DNA of 64,000 nt from Corylus avellana (lineage: Eukaryota; Streptophyta; Magnoliopsida; Fagales; Betulaceae): the NCBI RefSeq assembly GCF_901000735.1, contig NC_081547.1, positions 13,366,091-13,430,090 of the forward strand, written 5' to 3'. Within the stretch, counting starts at the first letter, position 1, and each line of letters opens with the position of its first letter. The notes beneath the pieces were generated by a model. The model worked only from the letters and a program-made list of their open reading frames with translations, was not told the DNA's origin and did no database searches. The translations under genes were made by a program, and so were the position numbers. This document shows, piece by piece, positions 54,647 to 64,000 of the stretch.

Positions 54647-56265
54647 GAACATGAGCTGTTAGAAGTTTTGAGAGAGCATAAAGAAGCAATCGGGTGGTCA
54701 ATAGAAGATATCAAAGGAATCAGCCCTACAGTAGTGATGCATAAGATTCATCTGGAAGAAAATGCTAAAACTTCTCGCGAGCCACAGAGACGGTTGAATC
54801 CGACCATGCAAGAGGTAGTTCGAGCAGAGGTAATTAAACTTCTGGATGCGGGAATCATATACCCAATCTCTAACAGCAAATGGGTGAGTCCCATTCATGT
54901 GGTGCCGAAGAAGGCAGGGATTACAGTTATCAAGAACAAGGAAAATGAGTTGGTCCCCACTCGTGTGCAGTCAGGATGGAGAGTGTGCATTGACTACAGG
55001 AAGTTAAATGCCGTGACAAGAAAAGACCATTTTCCTCTACCTTTCATCGATCAGATGTTGGAGAGATTGGCAGGCCATGAGTACTACTGTTTCCTTGATG
55101 GTTACTCCGGCTACAACCAAATTCCACTAGACCCCGAAGATCAAGAGAAGACTACTTTCACTTGTCCGTTCGGTACGTTTGCCTATCGCCGTATGCCGTT
55201 TGGATTGTGCAATGCACCCGCCACTTTTCAGCGATGTATGATCAGCATCTTTTCAGATATGGTTGAACGTCACTTGGAGATCTTCATGGATGACTTCTCA
55301 GTCTTTGGTTCATCATTTAGGGAATGTCTACATCATCTCACATTGGTGCTGGACGGTGCAAGGAGAAGAATTTGGTTCTGAATTGGGAAAAATGCCACTT
55401 CATGGTGAAACAAGGAATTGTTTTAGGGCATGTAATTTCCCACAAAGGTATTGAGGTTGACAGAGCTAAGGTTGATCTGATATCTAACCTTCCGCCCCTG
55501 CGGACAGTTAAGGAGGTTCGGTCATTTCTGGGACATGCTGGGTTCTACAGAAGATTCATCAAGGACTTCAGCAAGATAGCAAGACCTCTATGTAATCTAT
55601 TGGCAAAAGATGTTCCTTTTGACTTCAATGACAAGTGCCAAACAGCCTTTGAGATTCTGAAAAAGACCTTAACTTCTACACCAATCATTCAACCACCTAA
55701 TTGGGGGGTTCCGTTCGAGATAATGTGTGATGCCTCTGATTATGCTATGGGAACCGTTTTGGGTCAGCGAGTAGAGAAGATTCCGCATGTCATATACTAT
55801 GCCAGCAAGACTCTGAATGATGCACAACTTAACTACTCCACTACTGAAAAGGAGTTGTTAGCTGTAGTGTTTGCTCTGGATAAGTTTAGATCTTACTTGC
55901 TAGGGTCTAAAGTCTTAGTCTACTCGGATCATGCTGCACTAAAATATCTATTGTCAAAGAAAGATGCTAAATCTCGTCTCATCCGGTGGATTCTGTTGCT
56001 GCAAGAGTTTGATATTGAAATTCGGGACAAGAAGGGTTCTGAGAATGTGGTAGCTGACCATCTATCTAGGCTGGTTGTCGACTTCAATGAAAATGTTGTG
56101 TCGATTGCTGAGACATTCCCTGATGAACAACTTATGCACATCTCTCAAAATCATGCACCATGGTTCGCAGACATAGTGAACTACCTTGTCACTGCCCAAA
56201 TGCCATCACATTGGACTAGGCAAGACAAATCAAAATTCTTGGCTGGGGCGAAGTACTTCTTTTAG
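54647..56265 (+). pseudogene. Element C reverse transcriptase and RNase H
   Basis: Reverse transcriptase 54668-55381: KWVSPIHVVPKKAGITV, WRVCIDYRKLNAVTRKDHFP, YCFLDGYSGYNQIPLDPEDQ, YRRMPFGLCNAPATFQRCM and the catalytic FMDDF. A frameshift near 55370 moves to the frame 55324-56265 ([40 protein letters not shown]). RNase H follows: [39 protein letters not shown] and [16 protein letters not shown] stop at 56263-56265 replaces Trp before DDPYLF. Catalytic residues are kept. Confidence 0.94.
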
Positions 56266-57630
56266 GATGATCCTTACCTGTTCAAATACTGCCCAGATCA
56301 GATTATAAGGAGATGCATTCCTGAAAATGACCAGCAAAATGTCCTATCTTTTTGCCATGATCATGCATGTGGAGGCCACTTCAGTTCTAAAAAGACTGCG
56401 GCGAAGATTCTTCAAAGTGGATTCTATTGGCCCTCCATCTTTCGTGATGCCCATGCCTACTGTTCAGCCTGTGATAGATGCCAGAAGTTGGGGAGCATTG
56501 GAAGAAGGAATATGATGCCGCTGAACCCGATCCTTATTGTGGAGTTGTTTGATGTTTGGGGCATTGATTTCATGGGTCCCTTCCCTAATTCTTATGGGTA
56601 TCTTTTCATCCTTGTGGCGGTGGNNNNNNNNNNNNNNNNNNNNNNNNNNNNNNNNNNNNNNNNNNNNNNNNNNNNNNNNNNNNNNNNNNNNNNNNNNNNN
56701 NNNNNNNNNNNNNNNNNNNNNNNTGATGTTTGGGGCATTGATTTCATGGGTCCCTTCCCTAATTCTTATGGGTATCTTTTCATCCTTGTGGCGGTGGATT
56801 ATGTTTCCAAGTGGGTGGAGGCTATTGCCTGCAAGACTAATGATCACAGAGTCGTGTTGCAATTTTTGAAGGAAAATGTGTTCGCACGTTTTGGGACACC
56901 ACGTGCCATCATCAGTGATGGGGGGAAGCATTTCTGCAACCGATATTTTGAGAAACTCATGAAGAAGTATGGTATTACTCATAAAGTTGCAACTCCCTAC
57001 CATCCTCAGACAAGTGGGCAAGTTGAGATATCCAACAGAGAAATCAAGAGGATATTAGAAAAGACGGTGAACTCGACAAGGAAGGACTGGTCTCTTCGAC
57101 TCAATGACGCTCTGTGGGCATACCAGACTGCATTCAAGACTCCAATTGGCATGTCTCCCTACCGACTTGTGTATGGCAAGGCTTGTCACCTCCCTGTGGA
57201 ATTGGAGCACCGGGCTTATTGGGCTATAAAGCAGCTAAATTTCAACCTCACCAAGGCTGGTGAGCAAAGGAAGCTACAGCTAGATGAATTAGAAGAATTG
57301 AGGAATGATGCCTACGACTGTGCCAAGCTATACAAAGATCAGATGAAGAAGATCCATGACCAAAACATTTTGAGAAGATCATTTGAAGTTGGTCAGAAAG
57401 TCCTCCTTTACAACTCACGTCTGCATCTGTTTCCAGGAAAGCTCAAATCCCGATGGACTGGACCATTCATAGTGCGTGCAGTTTCTACTCATGGAGCCAT
57501 CGAAATCCAGGATCCTAAGAATGGAAGTGCTCTCAAGGTCAATGGTTAGCGGTTGAAGCCATTCTTGGAACTGGAAATTTTGGAGAGTGAGGAATTGCCT
57601 TTGGAAGATCCTACGTCGTCTACTTAATCA
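56266..57630 (+). pseudogene. Element C integrase, interrupted by an assembly gap
   Basis: Zinc finger HDHACGGHFSSKKTAAKI...CSACDRCQ (HHCC), then the core with [31 protein letters not shown] and the Glu of [11 protein letters not shown] (DDE triad). SYHP-type and [20 protein letters not shown] motifs and a C-terminal [20 protein letters not shown]...WTGPFIV follow. The N gap (56624-56723) sits in the core between two copies of the same 74 bp. A stop at 57547-57549 replaces an expected Gln near the end. Confidence 0.93.
56624..56723. other. Assembly gap (100 N) flanked by an identical 74-bp overlap
   Basis: Positions 56550-56623 and 56724-56797 are identical over 74 bases. The same integrase segment is therefore present twice, once on each side of the N run. 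This fits two contigs that overlap but were not merged; the true gap is probably zero. Confidence 0.92.
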
Positions 57631-59054
57631 TCAGCGGTGAAAAGTCTGGCTGAAGACTGTAAACTTAGCGCTTATGGGAGGCATTCCTTTTTCTTTGGTA
57701 TTTTTGGTCATTTTTTGTGTTGTTTCGTCTATCTTCATTTTTGTTTTATTTTTGTGTTTTTCAGGACAAGTGTTATTACGAGTAAGTTTGGGGGTTGTCT
57801 CTTTGCTCACTCTGGTTCCTTATACCTCTTGGTATTGTGTTTCTGCCTACATTGAGGACAATGTGTGATTCAAGTTTGGGGGCATGGAAAAACACTTTGT
57901 CTATTTGTTTTTGTCTTTATTTGTTTATTTTTATTTGTCTTTTTGTGTTAAAAAGAAAAAAAAATTGAAAAAAAAAAAAATTATACTATGTTTTTGTCAA
58001 GTTTGAGTTAAACTGTGACTGTGGTTTGCATTTCATTAGCTTGCTTAAAGGGTTGAACACATCATTATGTCATTTGGAGTCTGAGTCCTTTGACTTATTT
58101 TTGGGTAAAAGAGATTTCACTTGTTTTGAGATAAATTTTTATGAGCACATTAGCATGTTTTCTGTGAGGTATGATGTTTGAGCTTAAGCTTGTTCTCTTT
58201 GAGATTTGTTGGATGACCTATTGATGAATAACCATTGGCTTGCAAGATATAAAAATAAAAAATAAATAAATAAAAAGAGAAGGAAAAAGAAAAGAAAGAT
58301 CATGTTGAGTTTTTCGTTGAGTAACCGGACCTCTTGCCTCATTAAGCATTGAGTGTTCGTGTCAAAAGGTGTGAAATTCAATATTGATTTAAGATATGGC
58401 TAGTCTGGCTTCGTAGCCTTGTTGACTTAAGTTACTAAGCCCTTAGAGATGTTTTACATCTAGTGCCCTAAAGCCACTTGGCTTGGGAGTCATTGGCCTA
58501 ACACTTGTTACATGGGTCAATTAGAAAGCTTAAGGGAGTTAGACACTACAAAGTCTGTTAAAAAAAAAAAAAAAAAGTTGCATATCTTGCCTTGGTTGTT
58601 TCATCTGTTAGGGATTCTTACAAATTTTATGGAACTTGTGTTGAGTTTAAGCTGAAAGCTTCATGATTGTATGCTAATTACACTTTACACATTTCAGAAC
58701 ATATGAAGTCTAAATTGTTCATTTATGAGTGATTTGATTCTGGATTTCCTTTTGATAGTGATAATGGTGTTTGTCTTTTTAAGTTTGCTCATGAATGAGA
58801 ACCATGGTTTATGTGAAACTTCTTTCTTGTTAACAACATAGTACTACAATGTTTGTGGGTATCATTCCTGTTAAGCCCTCACGAGACTTCACTCGTCCAC
58901 TAGGGATGCCTAGGGGTTTAAAAGACTTGTTGCATATGCTAAATGCAATCGTCTCTCCCACGAAAGAGGATTTATGTTTTGTTTTGTTTTGTTTTCATTC
59001 TATTTTTCGTTTTGTTTTGCTAAGGGACTAACAAAAGTTAAGTTTGGGGGTGTT
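57631..59054 (+). other. Element C 3' non-coding module
   Basis: No gene, and no env-like ORF. Conserved with A and B: AAGTTTGGGGGT at 57784, stem ACATTG/CAATGT at 57849-57864, AAGTTTGGGGGC at 57873, GAGTAACCGGACCTCTTGCC at about 58319, stem ACGAG/CTCGT at 58881-58896 and AAGTTTGGGGGTG at 59040 as the likely polypurine tract. It is long for a pure 3' UTR. Confidence 0.78.
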
Positions 59055-60410
59055 TGATGTGTGCCAAATATTGCATATTTTGACCCCTTAATTTACTTGT
59101 GTTAATCCTTTAGCTGTGTTATTATCTGATGTTCTGTGTTAGTTTTGTGTTTTTAGTATTTTGTAGGTGTTGAAGAAAATATACTTTGAGAAGACCTAGA
59201 TGATGTGGTTAAGTTTAACCAAATCCAAGAAATGGGTAAATCGGATTAAGGATAAGATTGGATAAAATTTCGAATTGGATTCAAATTCAGATTCTACATG
59301 TCTCAGTATTTTAACCATAACTTTTTGTTCACATATCCGATTGAGGTGATTCAAGTGGCGTTGGAAAGCTAACTCAAAATACTATAATTCATTGTGAAAT
59401 AGATTTTCCTAATTCGGACGTTTACTATTCCAAAATCGTCCCGTAATTAAATGGTACAAACCTGGACGAATTGTATCCGATTTCAACTTGTAAAACCCTA
59501 AGTTTTAGGTCTATAAATAGGGAATTATCAGATTAGTTGAGGGGGCTACGAATTTGAAGATTGCAGAGGAGAAAGAAGAGAGTTTAAGGTTTTCCTAACT
59601 TTTGAATCTCTACTTTGTGATTCTTATTTGTAAGTACTCGATTTTACATTATGAATTCAATCAATTTTGTTTTGTCTTTCAATAACATGAGAGGCTAAAC
59701 CTTCAACTAAGGTTGAAGATGAAGCCTCACTTATGATTAACAACTTTGTTTCATGTATGTAATATTTCCCAATTTAATGGTTTAATTGCTCTATTGTTTT
59801 ACTTCTAATCAATTGGATTGAATAACACTTGGATATCTTTTGTGATTCAAGGATACACTTGATGATTTAAGATTATTCAATATAATTGATTGCTTGGTTT
59901 TCTTTGTTAAAAATTGGATTTCCCCTGTGATTTATTCTCTGGATACAATTGATGTTTTGATAAAGATTGGATATTTTCTTGTGATTTACGGATACAGTTA
60001 ATGATTTGATCGAATATTGGATTTCTTTTGTGATTTGGGTTATGAATGGATACATGGGATCTTTTGATTAATTCTTTGAAGCAATAGTAAAACAAACTTA
60101 AGATTTATATGTGAGAACTTTGGGGAATATTATAGATCATGAAATTATGTTGTTATGAATTTGTGAGTGTGGATTTTGAAACTTTAGTGTTTCGTCATAA
60201 GATTTCAATCACTTTAAATTGCTCATGCTTTTGTTTTTTTTCATTCAAACAGAAAAATCTCTCAAAAATTTGGAACTAGATTAGGATTTAATTAATTTAG
60301 ATTTAAAATTGTTTTCAAGAATACAATTCTCTGTGGGTTCGACCTCGCACTTGCAATCCATTAACTACAATTGATTCGTGCACTTGCGAGTTAAATAAAT
60401 TTCCACAACA
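59055..60410 (+). repeat. 3' LTR of element C
   Basis: 1356 bp, from TGATGTGTGCCAAATATTGC to AATTTCCACAACA, with TATAAATAG at 59512. The length and both ends agree with the LTRs of A and B, but the middle differs: it has no GATCGAGCGC cluster. Instead it shows a GATTTCTTTTGTGATT-type repeat at about 59840-60050. Confidence 0.88.
59512..59520 (+). promoter_or_regulatory. TATA box of the element C LTR
   Basis: TATAAATAG in the context TTTTAGGTCTATAAATAGGG. Confidence 0.68.
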
Positions 60411-60904
60411 GCAAGCTCCGGAGACAGGAAGCTTTAAGGCGAATTGGGACGTGGCTTTTGACACAACCCAAAATATAATGGGAATTGGAATTGTCATAAG
60501 GGAAGAGAGAGGGCAGGTTGTAGCGGCAATGAGCAAAACAAGAAGGGGTTCCCTGGAGTCTGCAACAGGGGAAGCTCTAGGAGCATTTCATGCTGTCCGT
60601 TTTATGAGGGAGCTGGGATTGCAACTTGTTATTGTGGAGGGAGATGCCAAGCAGATTGTGGATGCTATCAATCCATCTATGACCACGTGGAGGACATCTA
60701 GTGGACGATACAAAGAATCTGCTACAGACATTCCCAAGGTGGTCCTGTGTTTATGTTCCTAGGGAAGCAAATGAGGCTGCTCATAGGTTGGCGAAAGCAG
60801 CCATACAAGGTGTTGGTGATAGAGTTTGGAGGAACCTTACTCCAAATTGTATTCATGACATTGTAATGAAGGAGCATTTAGCTCTTTCTCTTGATTGTTT
60901 GTAG
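60411..60904 (+). pseudogene. LINE terminal RNase H domain
   Basis: Resumes LINE ORF2 after element C: GSFKANWDVAFDTTQNIMGI, GIVIREERGQVVAAMSK, ATGEALGAFHAVRFMRELGL (catalytic E) and LVIVEGDAKQIVDAINPS (catalytic D), then after a frameshift near 60735 VPREANEAAHRLAKAAIQGV. This is the RVT_3-type RNase H found at the C-terminus of plant L1 LINEs. The stop at 60902-60904 is followed by the 3' UTR and poly-A. Confidence 0.92.
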
Positions 60905-60974
60905 GGGCCTTAACCCCACTTTCTGATCATTAGCAATAAGATTAATCGAGTATTTGTTCAAAAAAAAAAAAAAA
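60905..60974 (+). other. LINE 3' UTR and poly-A tail
   Basis: About 55 bp of 3' UTR, including AATAAG, then 15 A at 60960-60974. The target duplication follows. Confidence 0.85.
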
Positions 60975-60976
60975 AC

Positions 60977-62111
60977 AATTAATTAATTTTTTTTTAATTT
61001 CTTTTTTTTTCCTCCCTCTGCACGCTTCTATATATCGTCTTCATTGATCTTCTTCTCTCCCTTTCTTCATTCTTCTTCTCTTCCTTTTTTTTTTTCTTTT
61101 ATTTATTTATTTTTCTCTCTCTGCACGCTTATATCTTCTTCATTCTTCTGATTTTTTTTCCTTTTCTTTTTCCTCCAAGTTCCAACACACCGTGTGCACA
61201 CCTTAAAATTTTTTTTAAAAATTTTTTTTTCTCTCTCTCTCTGCACGTACGCTTCTATCTTCTTCATTGTTTTTTAATATTTTTTTTTTTAAATTTCTGA
61301 CGTGCTGTTTCAGCATGTCAAAAAGCGCTAAAACAGTACGTCAGAAATTTTTGACATATTAAATGTTGGCACGTTACTAAAAAAAAAAAGAGCGGGATAT
61401 TCAACTTTTTCCCTCTTCTTTCCCTTTATTTTTTTATTCTTTATTCCCTTTATTCTTTATTCTTCTTTTCCTTTATTCTCTTATTCAACATTTATTCTTT
61501 TCCTTTCTTTTATTTCCTCACACTCTCTCTCCTCTCTCAATCTCCCTGATCTTCTCTCTGCACAGCTGGCCAACTCTCTCTAGAGGGAAGAAGAAAAAGG
61601 AAAGGGAAAAGAGAAAAAGACTAAGTAGCAGAAGAAAAGCAGAAGAAGAAGAAGAAGAAAAAGAAAAGGAGAAGAGAAGAAGATCGAAGAGAAGCAGATT
61701 GAAGAAAAAATAAAAAGGAGAAGAGAAGCATAATAAGATTTTTTGGGTTTTTTAAGATTTGTTGGGTTTGACGCTTGGGTTTTTGATTTTTCAAGTTAAT
61801 TTTTTTATTTTTTGATGTGGGTTTTGATTTTTTGGGTTTGGCTTTTTGAAAATTAATGACGAAAAGAAGAGAGGGAGAGCTGGAGATCAAACGAAATTCG
61901 AGAAAAGAAGAGAGAGATCGAGAGTGAGAAAATGGAGAAAAGAAGAGAGGGAGAGCTGGCCGGAGACGGAGAGCCAGAGAAACGGTGAAAAAAATTTAAA
62001 AAAATTATTTTAATTGAAAAATAATTTAAATTAATAAATTTTTTAATTGAAAAAAAATCCAGAAAAATTATTTCTTTTACTAATTTTTTAAAATTTACTG
62101 ATGTATGAATT
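60977..62111. repeat. CACTA-2 right part, copy 1 of a ~1.1-kb duplication
   Basis: Starts AATTAATTAATT and ends GATGTATGAATT at the N gap. It contains pyrimidine-rich blocks (CTCCCTCTGCACGCTTCTAT), a purine-rich block (61590-61730), and a 20-bp-arm hairpin 61291-61350 (AAATTTCTGACGTGCTGTTT with its near-perfect complement). It has the look of a CACTA leader and subterminal region. No gene. Copy 2 is at 62212-63331. Confidence 0.85.
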
Positions 62112-62211
62112 NNNNNNNNNNNNNNNNNNNNNNNNNNNNNNNNNNNNNNNNNNNNNNNNNNNNNNNNNNNNNNNNNNNNNNNNNNNNNNNNNNNNNNNNN
62201 NNNNNNNNNNN
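62112..62211. other. Assembly gap (100 N)
   Basis: A run of exactly 100 N between two near-identical ~1.1-kb segments. Confidence 0.95.
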
Positions 62212-63331
62212 AATTAATTAATTATTTTTTTAATTTCTTTTTTTTTTCTCCCTCTGCACGCTTCTATATATCGTCTTCATTAATCTTCTTCTCTCCCTTT
62301 CTTCATTCTTCTTCTCTTCCCTTTTTTTTTTTTTCTTTTATTTATTTATTTTTCTCTCTCTGCACACTTCTAAGTTCTATCTTCTTCATTCTTCTGATTT
62401 TTTTTCCTTTTCTTTTTCCTCCAAGTTCCAACACACCGTGTGCACACCTTAAATTTTTTTTTTCTCTCTCTCTGCACGTACGCTTCTATCTTTTTCATTG
62501 TTTTTTAATATTTTTTTTTAAAATTTCTGACGTGCTGTTTCAGTGTGTCAGAAAGCGCTAAAACAGTACGTCAGAAATTTTTGACATATTAAATGTTGGC
62601 ACGTTACTTAAAAAAAAAGAGTGGGATATTCAACTTTTTCCCTCTTATTTCCCTTTATTTTTTTATTCTTTATGCCCTTTATTCTTTATTCTTTTATTCA
62701 ACATTTATTCTTTTCCTTTCTTTTATTTCCTCACACTCTCTCTCCTCTCTCAATCTCCCTGATCTTCTCTCTGCACAGCCGGCCAACTCTCTCTAGAGGG
62801 AAGAAGAAAAAGGAAAGGGAAAAGAGAAAAAGACTAAGTAGCAGAAGAAAAGCAGAAGAAGAAGAAGAAGAAAAAGAAAAGGAGAAGAGAAGAAGATCGA
62901 AGAGAAGCAGATCGAAGAAAAAATAAAAAGGAGAAGAGAAGCATAATAAGATTTTTTGGGTTTTTGAAGATTTGTTGGGTTTGACGTTTGGGTTTTTGAT
63001 TTTTCAAGTTAATTTTTTGATCTGGGTTTTGATTTTTTGGGTTTGGGTTTTTGAAAATTAATGATGAAAAGAAGAGAGGGAGAGCTGGAGATCAAATGAA
63101 ATTCGAGAAAAGAAGAGAGATCGAGAGTGAGAAAATGGAGAAAAGAAGAGAGGGAGAGCTGGCCGGAGACGGAGAGCCAGAGAAACGGTGAAAAAAATTT
63201 TAAAAAAAAATTTTAATTGAAAAATAATTTAAATTAATAAATTTTTTAATTAAAAAAAAATCCAGAAAAATTTGAAAAAAAGAAAAATTATTTTTTTTAC
63301 TAATTTTTAAAAATTTACTGATGTATGAATT
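62212..63331. repeat. CACTA-2 right part, copy 2 of the duplication
   Basis: Same order as copy 1, with small indels and substitutions (for example CAGCTGGCC/CAGCCGGCC and CTTCTAAGTTCTATCTTC against ATATCTTC). It includes the hairpin at 62521-62580. Beyond 63331 it continues into the CACTA-2 terminus, which copy 1 lacks. Confidence 0.85.
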
Positions 63332-63618
63332 TTAACACGTTAGAAAATTTACTGACACGTCAATAATTTTTTGATGTGTCAGAAAAAGACACGTCAGGAA
63401 ATTTTTTGACGTGCCACTTTTTGACACGTCAAAAATTATTAACGTGTTAAAAGTGACAAGTCAGAAAATTTCCGTTTCTAACACCTAAAATTTTAACGCC
63501 TGACACATGTCAAAAATGTCACGTCAGTAAAATTTATTGATGTATCAGACCATCTAACACGTCAAAAACTGCATGTCAGGAAAAAATGTATATATATATA
63601 TATATAGTTTTTGTAGTG
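63332..63618. repeat. CACTA-2 right subterminal repeats and terminus
   Basis: GACACGTCA, GACGTGCCA and CACGTCAGTAAA motifs in both orientations, then (TA)n at 63589-63606 and the end GTTTTTGTAGTG. Very close to CACTA-1 29690-29820. Confidence 0.88.
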
Positions 63619-63621
63619 AAT

Positions 63622-64000
63622 CCAAAATTGTTTCTCTTGATTTTGTGCCAACTGACCGTCAGTTAGCTTAACTTTTACCGAACTGTTGGATGCCCTTCGA
63701 TTTGAGACTTCAAACTGCAATTGGAGCGTGTGACCCTCTTAAGAGGTCATACTGCATGCCTAGGATGCATTTTGTGTCATGGTGCTTATCCTAAGGCGTG
63801 CTTCTTTTGCTTTCAGTTTTTTAAATTGTTGTCTTTCTTCTCGTGTGTGGTCATTTTTTTTCTTGCATTTTTCTTCTTACATTTTGCTTGTTTTCTCCAC
63901 ACACCCAAAAAAAAAAAAAAAGGTGTTTTGGAAGATTTTTACTCTTGTGCGAGTGTCTCAATGTACTATTTTTTTTTTTTTTTACATGTCCGCACAAGGA
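63622..64000. other. Sequence beyond CACTA-2; nothing recognised
   Basis: No frame or repeat that I can name. Two poly-A/poly-T runs (63907-63921, 63970-63984) are present. It should be the continuation of the DNA that precedes CACTA-2 at 46891-46903. Confidence 0.5.

Larger units (their letters stand above)
51457..60410 (+). mobile_element. Retrotransposon C: Athila-type Ty3/gypsy with full coding capacity, no 5' LTR
   Basis: It starts directly with a primer-binding site (51462-51479). It continues through leader, gag, protease, reverse transcriptase, RNase H and integrase (51887-57630) and a non-coding module to a 3' LTR (59055-60410). It lies inside the LINE. No 5' LTR is present, and the bases flanking the two ends (GCGGT, GCAAG) do not match. 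About 30 residues around [10 protein letters not shown] between RNase H and integrase are typical of the Athila lineage. Confidence 0.92.
47333..60974 (+). mobile_element. Plant L1-type LINE, split by retrotransposon C
   Basis: The flanks ACAATTAATTAATTTTT at 47316-47332 and 60975-60991 form a 17-bp target-site duplication, and a 15-bp poly-A ends the element at 60974. It contains ORF1 (DUF4283 plus zinc knuckle), ORF2 (endonuclease and reverse transcriptase) and a terminal RNase H. Element C (51457-60410) interrupts ORF2 between reverse transcriptase and RNase H. About 4.7 kb of LINE sequence remains, and the segment linking reverse transcriptase to RNase H is missing. Confidence 0.94.
46907..63618 (+). 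mobile_element. CACTA-2: non-autonomous CACTA element carrying nested insertions
   Basis: The left end is CACTACGAAAAAATAATC and the right end GTTTTTGTAGTG, with the 3-bp duplication AAT (46904-46906, 63619-63621). Both ends have dense ACGTCA/TGACGT subterminal repeats, and the right end is nearly the same as that of CACTA-1. No transposase gene is present. The LINE (47333-60974) makes up most of its length. Without the LINE and the probable assembly duplication, the element would be only about 2 kb. Confidence 0.93.

Noticed and set aside
62621..62926. 101-codon frame ending in a Lys/Glu/Arg-rich tail
   Set aside because: A translation of GAAGAAGAAG/AAGAAAAAGG purine repeats in the CACTA-2 leader-like region; low complexity.
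1..64000. CRISPR arrays, operons or bacterial-type systems
   Set aside because: Nothing of the kind; all coding signals are plant transposable elements.

Overview
This is plant nuclear DNA, most likely from a eudicot with a repeat-rich genome. I infer that from complete plant-type CACTA transposons (tnp2, DUF4218, DUF4216, Transposase_24), Athila- and Tat-lineage Ty3/gypsy elements, Ty1/copia remains, an L1-type plant LINE with DUF4283, hAT elements with 8-bp duplications, and a tRNA-derived SINE. The species cannot be told from the sequence. I found no intact host gene. Nearly all of the window is transposable elements nested inside one another, and almost every reading frame is broken.

Layout. 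1-2240: remnant of a Tat-lineage Ty3/gypsy pol (RNase H and integrase) with a foreign insertion and a ~49-bp tandem array. 2241-4690: LTR-like debris, including a ~260-bp inverted repeat. 4691-13264: element 'A', a pol-less Athila-type retrotransposon whose upstream LTR holds a hAT inside a hAT. 13265-14467: unassigned sequence plus a 268-bp solo LTR. 14468-30109: a MITE-like foldback element split by CACTA-1 (14728-29871, TSD AAG). CACTA-1 carries the two usual CACTA genes, and its second gene is split by retrotransposon 'B' (23133-28877, TSD GAGGA), a non-autonomous relative of A. 30110-43303: an unrecognised 448-codon ORF, minus-strand retroelement ORFs, a minus-strand LTR with primer-binding site, the 3' end of a copia element, and LTR-like and duplicated segments. 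43304-46906: a TIR element, then an LTR-like repeat holding a SINE that holds a hAT. 46907-63618: CACTA-2 (TSD AAT), a non-autonomous relative of CACTA-1. A LINE (47333-60974, 17-bp TSD) sits inside it, and that LINE is split by Athila-type element 'C' (51457-60410). Element C is the only one here with gag, protease, reverse transcriptase, RNase H and integrase. Two 100-N gaps (56624-56723, 62112-62211) are flanked by duplicated sequence and look like unmerged contig overlaps.

How the parts relate. C is the full-coding relative of A and B. All three share ~1.35-kb LTRs with a TATA box and a conserved, non-coding ~1.3-kb module before the 3' LTR. A lacks pol and B keeps only a zinc-knuckle ORF, so both must have depended on a C-like partner. 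CACTA-1 similarly carries the transposase genes, while CACTA-2 keeps only the termini and the subterminal ACGTCA-type repeats. The best leads for something undescribed are the long unrecognised ORF at 31227-32573, the conserved 3' module with two small stem-loops and three G-run motifs, the CG-rich palindrome clusters upstream of LTR TATA boxes in two LTR families, and element C starting exactly at its primer-binding site with no 5' LTR.
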